Program-made: the position numbers and the translations under genes | In this document: in pieces, positions 1 to 11,264 of the stretch | Layout: the number at the start of each line of letters is the position of its first letter | Position numbering within the stretch: the first letter of the stretch is position 1 | Source of the DNA: Chionoecetes opilio | Taxonomy: Eukaryota; Arthropoda; Malacostraca; Decapoda; Majidae | Assembly: GCA_016584305.1 (NCBI GenBank) | Contig: JACEEZ010001214.1 | Location: 62,001-126,000 of the forward strand | Length of the DNA stretch: 64,000 bases | Direction: 5' to 3' | The notes under the pieces: model-generated | Seen by the model: the letters and a program-made list of their open reading frames with translations, nothing else | The model's database searches: none | Told to the model about the DNA's origin: nothing

Positions 1-352
1 TATAGAGTCTATAGACACAAACAGTTAAGTGTGCAAATTTCAAACACAAGTTTGTTGCAACTTTTGCTATTGCAAATGACCCAATTAAAAAATCTGCGCG
101 CAATTTTTTTTAACTTCGAACGGGTGTGCTTTTCTATGAGAGCATAGTTTGCCCATTTCATTATGTGAACCCTTACTAGAGATTCTTTAGCAATGTTTCC
201 TGATGTGATGTCTTTAAAGATGTAACATTAGAGAAGCAAAGAGCCTCAAGAGTATTTAGACAAGTGTTTGGAAAGCATTTTGGAACTGGACTATTTGAAA
301 TTTTACGTGAAAGGCTTTTTCCGTTTTGAGAAAAGGAAGATTGAAAACTCAT

Positions 353-522
353 GTAGATTTGATAGAGGTTAATGATAGTTCAGCTATAAGAATGTTCAGT
401 GCCATGAAAGAATGTTCACATCAAAAGACATTCCTGTTGATAATATTGTTGGGCTTTGCTCTGACACTGCCAATGTGATGATGGAAGCAAACCATTCAGA
501 AGCTAAATTTTTTTGCCTCATG
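353..522 (+). pseudogene. hAT-type transposase relic (family A), central part
   Basis: Reading + from about 353 gives VDLIEVNDSSA and then, after a short gap, IPVDNIVGLCSDTANVMME. This is the pattern of the catalytic core of a large arthropod/vertebrate hAT-derived family (DUF4371/ZBED5-like), in which a degenerate '(I/L)IGFxSDxxxVMMG' block follows the EV-rich segment. The frame runs into the fold-back block at about 523 and the expected next part (HLCAS...) resumes at about 2660, so the gene was split by an insertion. Sequence 1-352 upstream probably belongs to the same relic, but I could not read it in one frame. Family assignment is from motif memory; the split is visible directly. Non-functional. 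Confidence 0.6.
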
Positions 523-602
523 TCACAATGGACCCTACCCATAACTACGTCACGGTTTGTTTACATCGGTGCATTGTGGGGATAAGGCGGGGTCGCCGCG
601 GG

Positions 603-1015
603 TGGACCTACGAAGGGAAAACTACGGCGATGGAAGAATTTCGAGTTATTTTGCGCGAAATTGATATTCCAGGTGCTATATTACAGTGCTCTGTTCTCGC
701 TGACAACACTATAGAGAAGACCTGAGGTAATGGCTGATGTGCAGAGGCTTTTAAACCAAGAAAACAGAGTCATAACAGAGCCTCGTCAAAAGGTAAGCAA
801 CTGGTAGGTATGTAATGTGTCCCTATCACTTGCTTACTTCTTAATGAGACTCTGCTGTGACTGTTTTCCTGGTTTAGAAGCCTTTGCACATCAACCATCA
901 CCTCAGGTCTTCTCTATGTTGTCAGCGAGCACGGAAATATAGCACCTGGAATATCAATTTCGCCCAAAACAACTCGAAATTTTTTCATAGTCGTAGTCTT
1001 CTCTTTGTAGGTTGT
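603..1015. repeat. Inner inverted repeat inside block A
   Basis: The left arm (about 603-815), containing the short ORF, is repeated in reverse complement at about 825-1015 with a few substitutions and a short deletion near 940. The centre lies around 820 in GGTAGGTATGTAATGTGTCC. Mirror copies of this small palindrome sit at about 2165-2580 and 8408-8760; the last has lost about 90 bp of one arm. This is a palindrome within a palindrome. Confidence 0.75.
630..725 (+). CDS. Short conserved ORF start repeated in block A (unknown)
   Basis: An ATG at 630 opens a 31-codon frame, MEEFRVILREIDIPGAILQC followed by 11 more residues and TGA. Nearly the same peptide is encoded at about 2452-2548 (-) and 8438-8545 (+). 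The GC-rich stretch just upstream (ATTGTGGGGATAAGGCGG) looks like a 5' leader. The 'F..IL.EI.IPGA.L' pattern resembles the beginning of arthropod proteins that continue into a SAP-like 'LK.WL.CRG' domain, so this may be a captured first exon. That is an inference from memory and weak. The reading stops at once in all three copies. No promoter was identified. Confidence 0.3.
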   Translation: MEEFRVILREIDIPGAILQCSVLADNTIEKT

Positions 1016-1164
1016 ACATATTCATGGTTATGATAGTATTAAAATACCTTATTAATTGAGTTCCTTTTGTTGTCTTTCCTCATAATAAGTAGTGGTACAT
1101 CATGGTTTAAGTGTTACTTGACGAGCCAATGAATACTCTTGAGTCTATACCAACATCACCAACC

Positions 1165-1490
1165 TTTGCTTTGATTTATCTTATTACTCCATCCATAAAC
1201 AAGTTGCATAACCACCGTGACATTACCCATCCTTGCCTCATGGTATACCTGGTACTGTCGTCTACCGATATTTTTCTCCCTACACAAATCGGGAAAACTC
1301 GCCGACGGTAATGGCTAGGTTAGATTTTGCTTTGATTTATCTCATTACTCCATCCACAAACAAGTTGCATAACCACGGTGACATTACCCATCTTGCCTCA
1401 TGGTACCTGGTACTCTCGTCTACCCAAATGCTCGTCCCTACATAAATCGGGGAAAACTCGCCGACGGTAATAGTTAGGTTAGGGGTAATA
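1165..1490 (+). repeat. 161-bp tandem dimer in arm of block A
   Basis: A unit beginning TTTGCTTTGATTTATC (1165) repeats at 1326, giving a period of about 161 bp. Each unit ends with a GACGGTAATGGCTAGGTTAG-like sequence that includes a TTAGG pentamer. The mirror-image dimer is at about 1690-2035 (-). It resembles a two-monomer satellite fragment carried inside the fold-back block. The short ORFs read through it are incidental. Confidence 0.7.
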
Positions 1491-2659
1491 ATGGACGAGA
1501 GTTGCGCGGTCGTTTTCAGAGACACAGACTGTTTTTTCTTGGCCTACAATAGGTGCTTGTTTTAATGGAGATAGTTTTTTTAATGGGTTTTGCGCAAAAA
1601 AAAACTATCTCCATTAAAACAAGCACCTATTGTAGGCCAAGAAAAAATAGTCTGTGTCTCTGAAAACGACCGCGCAACTCTCGTCCATTAATACCCCTAA
1701 CCTAACCATTACCGTCGGCGAGTTTTCCCCGATTTATGTAGGGACGAGCATTTGGGTAGACGAGAGTACCAGGTACCATGAGGCAAGGATGGGTAATGTT
1801 ACCGTGCAACTTGTTTATGGATGGAGTAATGAGATAAATCAAAGCAAAATCTAACCTAGCCATTACCGTTAGCGAGTTTTCCCGATATGTGTAGGGAGAA
1901 AAATATCGGTAGACGACAGTACCAGGTATATCATGAGGCAAGGATGGATAATGTCACAGTGGTTATGCAGCTTGTTTATGGATGGAGCAATAAGATAAAT
2001 CAAAGCAAAGGTTGGTGATGTTGGTACAGACTCAAGAGTATTCATTGGCTCGTCAAGTAACACTTAAACCATGATGTACCACTACTTATTATGAGGAAAG
2101 ACAACAAAAGGAACTCAATTAATAAGGTATTTTAATACTATCATAACCATGAATATGTACAACCTACAAAGAGAAGACTAACTACGACGATGAAAAAATT
2201 TCAAGTTGTTTTGGGCGAAATTGATATTCCAGGTGCTATATTTCCGTGCTCGCTGACAACATAGAGAAGACCTGAGGTGATGGTTGATGTGCAAAGGCTT
2301 CTAAACCAGGAAAACAGTCACAGCAGAGTCTCATTAAGAAGGAAGCAAGTGGTAGGGACACATTACGTACCTACCAATTGCTTACCTTTTGACGAGGCTC
2401 TGTTATGACTGTTTTCTTGGTTTAAAAGCCTCTGCACATCAGCCATTACCTCAGGTCTTCTCTATAGTGTTGTCAGCGAGAATAGAGCACTGTAATATAG
2501 CACCTGGAATATCAATTTCGCGCAAAATAACTCGAAATTCTTCCATCGCCGTAGTTTTCCCTTTGTAGGTCCACCCGCGGCGACCCCGCCTTATCCCCAC
2601 AATGCACCGATGTAAACAAATCGTGACGTAGTTATGTCTGGGGCCCATTGTTAAACGTT

Positions 2660-3415
2660 CAGGCTACATTATTCATCTCTGTGCATCAAATGCTTCAAAC
2701 TTCTTAAATATGTTGAAGTCTTATGCCGTAACTTTTGCACACTTTAGTAATAGCTTCAAGAGGCAACATGCATTCCAAGAGCTTCAAGAATTCGTTGACA
2801 TTGAACATCATAAAATCGCTCCAGGCCAAGCCAGATGGTTGTCTCTACAGGCATGTTAGAACAGTGGGATGCATTAGGGTTGTATTTTACAGAATTAGCA
2901 TTCAATGACCCCAACAATACATATATTATGTTATGGCATGATTGTTACTGCCTTGAAAAACAAATTTACTCGAACCTACCTCGAATTTCTAGACTACAAA
3001 ATTGGGTATGTTTAACAGTTACAAATCGCTCCTCCAGTCTGAGGCTCCATTTTTTTCACACTAGGAACGGAGATATTCAAACTCTTTAAAAGCTTGTGTT
3101 CTGACTTTAAGGATGTGAATTTTGTTAAGAATGTTGACATTTCATTCCTTAGTTCTGCTAAAGCCATTGTTTCAAGTGTCTTAATTAATACCCATTGCGA
3201 ATAATATTTAGGAGTGAGTGCATCAGCAACATTAAGTGATCTAATACAATCGGGAACAGTAACTAAAGAAGAACTTCTATAGTTCTATAAGTCATGTCAG
3301 TCTTTCTTGATAGAGCTGTATCCCAAATTCAGAAAAAGATATTAACTAAATGATGACATTCACGATGAAATAAGTGGCCTGCGTAAATCCTCGTTCTGCT
3401 TCCACTCTGAATTCT
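2660..3415 (+). pseudogene. hAT-type transposase relic (family A), C-terminal half
   Basis: From about 2667 one frame gives HLCASNASNFLNMLKSY, then KRQHAFQELQEFVDIEHHKI and ARWLSLQAC. After a frameshift it continues LEQWDALGLYFTELAF. These are hallmarks of the hAT-derived DUF4371/ZBED5-like family: 'CHSLHLCAS', 'FQEFV..E.HKIL.PSQTRWLSL', 'LEQWDALKLYF'. Farther on, in shifted frames, come TRTYLEFLDYKIG, FKDVNFVKNVDISFLSSAKA and CQSFLIELYPKFRKRY, matching the late part of that family. Multiple stops and frameshifts make it a relic. It continues 353-522 after the insertion of block A. Mirror copy at 7560-8335, third copy at 12981. Confidence 0.7.
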
Positions 3416-3770
3416 CCATCGAGAGGATATCTATTTGATGAACTGCCAAAATCAGCAAAGCATGCTAATTGAATTCTTCTGGATGAAAAATAGAGACTGC
3501 ACTATATTTGAAGACATTTCTAATCAACTTCACTTCACAAAGTACTGGAATAGTATTGCGTTGTACAGGAAAAATTATGCAGGACTGTCATAGTCATATC
3601 CACCCTCTTCTCAATACCCTTTTCAAATGCAGCGGGTGATCATTATTTTTACCCAACTAATTAATACTCTAATTAATACTAATAATTTACTCTAAATAAT
3701 ACTTCTCAATTATTCTCTCTTAAAAATATAACATTAAGTGACCTAATACTTGCAATATATCATACGACAC

Positions 3771-3773
<3 letters not shown>

Positions 3774-3866
<93 letters not shown>
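3774..3866. repeat. (TA)n microsatellite in hAT composite, copy 1
   Basis: About 46 uninterrupted TA dinucleotides. The microsatellite is retained at the matching position of the inverted copy (7122-7218) and, with interruptions, of the direct copy (13793-13928), so it belongs to the duplicated unit. The YIYIYI reading frames through it are artefacts. Confidence 0.95.
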
Positions 3867-3869
<3 letters not shown>

Positions 3870-4304
3870 CAACAGCCACCTATGTTTATTGTAAACCGTA
3901 CTATAACTGATTCTAATGAAGCATCACTGTTAAGTTTTGGGACAAATCGAAACCGCTTGCCGGATGTTGTGGCTTTACTGAGGTAGTTTACCCACAGACA
4001 CTCATGCATCGACACTACAGGAACCACATACAACATTCTCTTTTTTTTAGAGGATAAACAAAATAAATCATTAAGTTACTTATATCAGTAGCCGAATTTT
4101 TTTTATTAATTGTACATAATGAATTGGAAAACAAGTCCATCCCTGTGCCACTTTCACCAGCATCACCTCCCATCACGCCGTATCACCACCACACTGGCAG
4201 TGATGGAGGATGTGATGAGGCGGTGCCCCGTAATGGTGATGCATCATCACCACCACTTAGTTGGTGACGAGACCACCGACAAACTGCTGACTGACTGAAC
4301 GATG

Positions 4305-4356
4305 AATGCTGCCACCAGTAATGATTATTATAATAATCATTACTGGTGGCAGCATT
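4305..4356. repeat. Perfect 52-bp palindrome
   Basis: AATGCTGCCACCAGTAATGA runs into its own reverse complement around TTATTATAATAA with no spacer. It is present in the inverted copy (about 6630-6682) but not in the direct third copy at about 14375, which has a single arm. It can form a cruciform, and it distinguishes copies 1 and 2 from copy 3. Confidence 0.9.
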
Positions 4357-4471
4357 AACTGGTGGCAGTAATAATGATTATGATAATACTAATGATAGTA
4401 TACTTAGCTAAACACATAAAAGCCGAAATCTTGTTACTATGAAAAGATCGGCGTTTGTCATTAAGCACTAA

Positions 4472-5527
4472 GACAGCATTACAAGCAATAAAATATGGAT
4501 TTCAATTGATGAAACAACAGCTGCAATTGGTCGGTTCATTGGCAATGTGATCATCGGTGCACTGGAACCAGGTGAAGCAGGTGAACAATCAAAGGAATAT
4601 TTGCTGACACAGAAGTACTGGAGAAGACAAATAGTTCAACTACTGCTGAACTGTTTACCAGTGCACTTGCTACAGTTTGGCCAGAAGGTGTGAAACACGA
4701 GAATGTTTTTGTTTGTTACCGATGCAGACATGCCTGACATGAAAAAAGCTGCTCGTGCTCTGAAAGTGATATTTCCGAATATGTTGCATGTGACCTGCTT
4801 AGCTCATGGACTCCATAGCATTGCACAACGCATACGTGGCTTGTATCTCACTGTTGATCGCTTAGTTTCTAATGTCAAGGAAATATTTCTCAAAGGTCAG
4901 TCACGTGTTCAGTTGTTCAAGGAAATGGCCCCCGCGATTCCTTGACCTCCTCAGCCTGTCTTGACTCTGTGGGGTACATGGCTGTCTGCTGTTCTATACT
5001 ACGCTGAACATTTTGAAAAGATAATTGTCGAATGCTTATAAGATGACGACTCCGCCGCAGTGAGGATTGTGAACGAAATCATGAGAAAAAGCTATCTTCG
5101 TCGCGACCTTGTATATATTGCTTCCAATTACGCAAACCTTCCACAGGCCATCACAACCCTTGAGAAACGTGGAGAAACATTAGTGAATCAATTGCATGTC
5201 TTTGAGAAAGTAACTGCAGATATCAGTAAAGCTCCTGGCGATGTAGGAAAAGACGTAAAAACTAAATGTGTGAGAGAGTGGTTTTAGGTAACACAGATCT
5301 GGAACAAATGAAAACCATTGCTCAGGTTCTGGAAGGCACTAGCGAAGCAAAGTGTGTGGACCTGAAATTAGAGGACATTGTGTTTTAAGTATGCACCAGC
5401 AACCTCAGTTGAGGTTGAAAGAACATTTTCTCAACTGAAATATGTACTCTCTGACAGACGGCACAATTTAACTCCTGATAATTTGAAGAAAATGCTTGTA
5501 ATTATGTGCAATCAGGGAAAAGATTAG
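4472..5527 (+). pseudogene. hAT transposase (family B, CGGBP1-like), copy 1
   Basis: In order: IWISIDETTAAIGRFIGNV (first catalytic Asp region), LFVTDA at about 4706 (second Asp region), [77 protein letters not shown] (5060), and at the end TSVEVERTFSQLKYVLSDRR, the hAT C-terminal dimerisation signature, closing with TAG at 5525-5527. The family is the hAT group related to CGGBP1/Charlie-like proteins; the BED finger expected N-terminally was not found. At least four frameshifts or stops (near 4600, 4945, 5040, 5285 and 5385) break it. The C-terminal part lies in the unpaired loop of the large inverted repeat. Confidence 0.75.
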
Positions 5528-5793
5528 AAATGTATCAATGATATCTTTACTTTGGTAAAGTTTCCCTTATAAAGCTTGATTTTAAAGTGTTTCACCATGT
5601 TTTAACAAAGGAAATAAATGCCTTTTACTGCCTTTTCTAATCAATAATGCCTTTCTTCTTCTTTTTTTGCAATTTATAAATGCCTTTTTGCCTGCCTATT
5701 TTCGTGTTTTTTAGTGCATAAACATCCGGTCTTTAGTCATTATAGTCTGACAAGAAAACTCGTCACTCGACAAGTTGATGCAATTGAAACTCG

Positions 5794-6517
5794 GCAATTG
5801 ATTCACTAATGTTTCTCCACGTTTCTGAAGGGTTGTGATGGCCTGTGGAAGGTTTACGTAATTGGAAGCAATATATACAAGGTCGCGACGAAGATAGCTT
5901 TTTCTCATGATTTCGTTCACAATCCTCACTGCGGCGGAGTCGTTATCTTATAAGCATTCGACAATTATCTTTTCAAAATGTTCAGCGTAGTATAGAACAG
6001 CAGACAGCCATGAACCCCACCGAGTCAAGACAGGCTGAGGAGGTCAAGGAATCGCGGGGGCCATTTCCTTGAACAACTGAACACGTGACTGACCTTTGAG
6101 AAATATTTCCTTGACATTAGAAACTAAGCGATCAACAGTGAGATACAAGCCACGTATGCGTTGTGCAATGCTATGGAGTCCATGAGCTAAGCAGGTCACA
6201 TGTAACATATTCGGAAATATCACTTTCAGAGCACGAGCAGCTTTTTTCATGTCAGGAGCTGCATCGGTAACAAACAAAAACATTCTCGTGTTTCACACCG
6301 TCTGGCCAAACTGTAGCAAGTGCACTGGTAAACAGTTCAGCAGTAGTTGAACTATTTGTCTTCTCCAGTACTTCTGTGTCAGCAAATATTCCTTTGATTG
6401 TTCACCTGCTTCACCTGGTTCCAGTGCACCGATGATCACATTGCCAATGAACCGACCAATTGCAGCTGTTGTTTCATCAATTGAAATCCATATTTTATTG
6501 CTTGTAATGCTGTCTTA
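5794..6517 (-). pseudogene. hAT transposase (family B), inverted copy 2, truncated
   Basis: Mirror of copy 1. Reading -: [20 protein letters not shown] (near 6280), [40 protein letters not shown], then MRIVNEIMRKSYLRRDLVYI (5929) through RGETLVNQL. It ends there; the C-terminal dimerisation domain is missing because this arm begins at 5794. Frameshifts are largely shared with copy 1, such as the stop after the MAPAIP segment, so the duplication happened after the gene was already broken. Not functional. Confidence 0.72.
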
Positions 6518-7118
6518 GTGCTTAATGACAAACGCCGATCTTTTCATAGTAACAAGATTTCGGCTTTTATGTGTTTAGCTAAGTATACTATCATTAGTAT
6601 TATCATAATCATTATTACTGCCACCAGTTAATGCTGCCACCAGTAATGATTATTATAATAATCATTACTGGTGGCAGCATTCATCGTTCAGTCAGTCAGC
6701 AGTTTGTCGGTGGTCTCGTCACCAACTAAGTGGTGGTGATGATGCATCACCATTACGGGGCACCGCCTCATCACATCCTCCATCACTGCCAGTGTGGTGG
6801 TGATGCGGCGTGATGGGAGGTGATGCTGGTGAAAGTGGCACAGGGAGGGACTTGTTTTCCAATTCATTATGTACAATTAATAAAAAAAATTCGGCTACTG
6901 ATATAAGTAACTTAATGATTTATTTTGTTTAATTCCTCTAAAAAAAAGAGAATGTTGTATGTGGTTCCTGTAGTGTCGATGCATGAGTGTCTGTAGGTAA
7001 ACTACCTCAGTAAAGCCACAACATCCGGCAAGCGGTTTCGATTTGTCCCAAAACTTAACAGTGATGCTTCATTAGAATCAGTTATAGTACGGTTTACAAT
7101 AAACATAGCTGGCTGTTG

Positions 7119-7221
<103 letters not shown>

Positions 7222-7559
7222 GTGTCTCGTATGATATATTGCAAGTATTAGGTCACTTAATGTTATATTTTTAAGAGAGAATAATTGAGAAGTATTATTT
7301 AGAGTAAATTATTAGTATTAATTAGAGTATTAATTAGTTGGGTAAAAATAATGATCACCCGCTGCATTTGAAAAGGGTATTGAGAAGAGGGTGGATATGA
7401 CTATGACAGTCCTGCATAATTTTTCCTGTACAACGCAATACTATTCCAGTACTTTGTGAAGTGAAGTTGATTAGAAAGTTCTTCAAATATAGTGCAGTCT
7501 CCATTTTTCATCCACAAGAATTCAATTAGCATGCTTTGCTGATTTTGGCAGTTCATCAA

Positions 7560-8335
7560 ATAGATATCCTCTCGATGGAGAATTCAGAGTGTTAGCAGAA
7601 CGAGGATTTGCGCAGGCCACTTATTTCATCGTGAATGTCATCATTTAGTTAATATCTTTTTCTGAATTTGGGATATAGCTCTATCAAGAAAGACTGACAT
7701 GACTTATAAAACTATAGAAGTTCTTCTTTAGTTACTGTTCCCGATTGTATTAGATCACTTAATGTTGCTGATGCACTCACTCCTAAATATTATTCGCAAT
7801 GGGTATTAATTAAGACACTTGAAACAATGGCTTTAGCAGAACTAAGGAATGAAATGTCAACATTCTTAACAAAATTCACATCCTTAATGTCAGAACACAA
7901 GCTTTTAAAGAGTTTGAATATCTCCGTTCCTAGTGTGAAAAAAATGAAGCCTCAGACTGGAGGAGCGATTTGTAACTGTTAAACATACCCAATTTTGTAG
8001 TCTAGAAATTCGAGGTAGGTTCGAGTAAATTTGTTTTTCAGGGCAGTAACAATCATGCCACAACATAATATATATATATTGTTGGGGTCATTGAATGCTA
8101 ATTCTGTAAAATACAACCCTAATGCATCCCACTGTTCTAACATGCCTGTAGAGACAACCATCTGGCTTGGCCTGGAGCGATTTTATGATGTTCAATGTCA
8201 ACGAATTCTTGAAGCTCTTGGAATGCATGTTGCCTCTTGAAGCTATTACTAAAGTGTGCAAAAGTTACGGCATAAGACTTCAACATATTTAAGAAGTTTG
8301 AAGCATTTGATGCACAGAGATGAATAATGTAGCCT
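7560..8335 (-). pseudogene. hAT transposase relic (family A), inverted copy
   Basis: Mirror image of 2660-3415. Reading -, LEQWDALGLYFTELAFNDPN appears at about 8125 and TYLEFLDYKIG near 8000. It is slightly better aligned in frame than copy 1 around the NDPNN segment but still broken by stops. It abuts block A sequence at about 8341, exactly as in copy 1, so the insertion of block A predates the duplication. Confidence 0.65.
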
Positions 8336-9109
8336 GAACGTTTAACAATGGGCCCCAGACATAACTACGTCACGATTTGTTTACATCGGTGCATTGTGGG
8401 GATAAGGCGGGGTCGCCGCGGGTGGACCTACGAAGGGAAAACTACGGCGATGGAAGAATTTCGAGTTATTTTGCGCGAAATTGATATTCCAGGTGCTATA
8501 TTACAGTGCTCTATTCTCGCTGACAACACTATAGAGAAGACCTGAGGTAATGGCTGATGTGCAGAGGCTTTTAAACCAAGAAAACAGTCATAACAGAGCC
8601 TCGTCAAAAGGTAAGCAACTGGTAGGTACGTAATGTGTCCCTACCACTTGCTTACTTCTTAATGAGACTCTGCTGTGACTGTTTTCCTGGTTTAGAAGCC
8701 TTTGCACATCAACCATCACCTCAGGTCTTCTCTATGTTGTCAGCGAGCTACATATTCATGGTTATGATAGTATTAAAATACCTTATTAATTGAGTTCCTT
8801 TTGTTGTCTTTCCTCATAATAAGTAGTGGTACATCATGGTTTAAGTGTTACTTGACGAGCCAATGAATACTCTTGAGTCTGTACCAACATCACCAACCTT
8901 TGCTTGATTTTATTCTTATTGCTCATCCATAAACAAGCTGCATAACCACTGTGACATTATCCTCCCTTTCCCAGAAAACCTGGTACTGTGTCTACCGATA
9001 TTTTCTCCCTACACATCGGGAAAAAACGCTAAAGTAATGGCAGGTTAAAATTTTCTTTTATTTATTCATTACTCCTCCATAAAAAAGTTGCAGGTGACAT
9101 TACCCCCCC

Positions 9110-9110
9110 N
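9110..9110. other. Single ambiguous base (N) at repeat junction
   Basis: The only N in the window. It lies where the right arm of the giant inverted repeat ends and the 16-bp minisatellite region begins, so it probably marks a contig join. Adjacency across this point should not be trusted. Confidence 0.8.
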
Positions 9111-9125
9111 CATTCGGGCGGAAAT

Positions 9126-10245
9126 AAACCCCGGAACAAAATTAAATACTCCCGGAAATCATACCATGGTCAATTCATACCCGGAAAATTTGATACCCGG
9201 ACAATTATACCCCGGACAATTACCATGGACAATCATACCCGGACAATTGATACCCGGACAATCTACACGGACAATTGATACCCGGACAATTCATACCCGG
9301 ACATATCCCCCGGACAATTCATACACCGGCAATTGATACCCCGGACAATTGATACCCGGACAATTGATACCCGGACAATTCATACCCGGACAATTGATAC
9401 CCGGAAAATTTCATCCCGGAAAATTTATACCCCGGACAATTTCATCACGGACAATTGATACCCCGGACAATTATACCCCGGACAATTGATACCCGGACAA
9501 TTCATACCCCGGACAATTATACCCCGGACAATTCATACACCGGACAATTCATACCATGGACAATTCATACCATGGACAATTCATACCCCGGACAATTGAT
9601 ACCCCGGACAATTCATACACCGGACAATTCATACCATGGACAATTCATACCCCGGACAATTGATACCCCGGACAATTCATACACCGGACAATTCATACCA
9701 TGGACAATTCATACCCCGGACAATTGATACCCCGGACAATTCATACACCGGACAATTCATACCATGGACAATTCATACCCCGGACAATTGATACCCCGGA
9801 CAATTCATACACCGGACAATTCATACCATGGACAATTCATACCCCGGACAATTGATACCCCGGACAATTCATACACCGGACAATTCATACCATGGACAAT
9901 TCATACCCGGAAATTCATACCCGGACAATTCATACACCGGACAATTCATACCATGGACAATTCATACCCCGGACAATTGATACCCGGACAATCATACACC
10001 GGACAATTGATACCATGGACAATTCATACCCCGGACAATTGATACCCCGGACAATTCATACACCGGACAATTGATACCCCGGACAATTCATACCCCGGAC
10101 AATTGATACCCCGGACAATTCATACACCGGACAATTGATACCCCGGACAATTCATACCCCGGGCAATTGATACCCCGGACAATTCATACACCGGACAATT
10201 GATACCCCGGACAATTCATACACCGGACAATTCATACCATGCTAA
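9126..10245. repeat. 16-bp minisatellite with 64-bp higher-order repeat
   Basis: The unit is CGGACAATT(C/G)ATACCC, about 70 copies. In the middle, four variant units (GATACCCC, CATACACC, CATACCAT, CATACCCC, each followed by GGACAATT) form a 64-bp higher-order unit: the variant CCATGG recurs at 9570, 9634, 9698 and 9762, exactly 64 bp apart. Flanks are more irregular. Because 64 is not a multiple of three, open frames such as repeated DNSYPGQ are incidental. Units abut without unique spacers, so this is not a CRISPR array. Confidence 0.95.
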
Positions 10246-11264
10246 TTCATACCCCTGTCACCGAATAGTTTAATTATTGGAAATAATAAAATTTATTTTT
10301 TAATGTTTATAAATAATTAATATAGGCCTATAACGTCTCATATATACTTTTTTTGGGCATGAATTTTTTTTTTTTTTTTTTGCCTATAATTTTTTCAAAA
10401 CTTGTATATGATAGAATAAGCTTATCTATATGCTAATTGGGGGTTTGAGGGCAGACTGCTGAAAAATTGAAAAAAATCGGGTTAATAAAATGTTTGAATG
10501 ACTATTATTAAAAAAACTAAGCTTCATTGGGGATTGCAAATGGCTGCATTTAGACGGCATTAGTGTGGACTTTATTCAATTAGTGCCCGGTATGGGTATG
10601 TCAAAAAATATGAGAGCGGTAACTCTTACAATTTGTATCTATTTTACACTTTGTTACCCTCTATCTCAGTTAAATATGGACGGAGAGTGTTCATTTTTAC
10701 TGGTGATATCATTGACGTTATCCCCTATATATATGCACAGAACAAGCTCTGAGTGGGCCTTGGTTTGAAAAATGAAGAAAAAAAAAAAATTCTCGCAATC
10801 TCATGTTCTACCCATTCACGCACCAAGAATGATAGAGAGTTGAATTACGCTATACTTTTTGAAAGTAATGATATCTACCTCAAATATTAACCATTTGAAG
10901 AATGCAATGAAAAATGTGCTCTCTATAAGTGTTCAAAAATGAGCTTAAAATAACTTTTTTTGAAGATTTTCAAAGTCTTCCCGTTTCAAAAGTTAGGTTC
11001 ATTCAGGCATGCAATTCAACTATATAGTTGGTGAATCAATGCTTTAGTTCTATTTGAGTGTCAATAAAAAAATTTTAAATAAAAATCTAAAAAAAAAAAA
11101 AAAAAATATATATATTAATATATAATATATATATTATGATTAAATATATTATTTATAAATATCTATATCATATATATTATATCTTATATTTATATATAAT
11201 AGTATATATAGTATTATTATTATATATATATATATATAAAATATATTTATATCTATAAAAACTC
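10246..11264. other. AT-rich non-coding stretch
   Basis: No coding similarity recognised. It contains poly-T and poly-A runs (about 10368 and 11087), an imperfect AT/TATA tract at about 11103-11250, and otherwise unique-looking sequence. One 67-codon frame at 10565 has no recognisable features. Confidence 0.5.

Larger units (their letters stand above)
523..2652. repeat. Fold-back block A: near-perfect 1-kb inverted repeat
   Basis: Sequence 523-1581 reappears as its reverse complement at 1596-2652. The spacer at 1582-1595 contains TGGGTTTTGCGC between A-rich and T-rich arm ends. The outer ends are CAATGG / CCATTG. Each arm itself contains a smaller inverted repeat (centres near 820 and 2373) and a dimer of a 161-bp tandem unit. 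The block interrupts hAT family A between 522 and about 2660. A further copy of the outer part of the arm lies at 8341-9105. It could be a fold-back transposon or an inverted duplication; no transposase of its own is seen. Confidence 0.8.

Noticed and set aside
3743..4036. YIYIYI membrane-like peptides
   Set aside because: Translation of (TA)n microsatellite; the same applies at 7002, 15805 and 38296.
9455..10074. Repetitive secreted-protein-like ORFs (DNSYPGQ repeats)
   Set aside because: They arise from a 64-bp unit read in shifting frames. There is no signal peptide, start context or stable frame.
9126..10245. CRISPR-like array
   Set aside because: The 16-bp units abut with no unique spacers, and the host is eukaryotic. 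It is a minisatellite.
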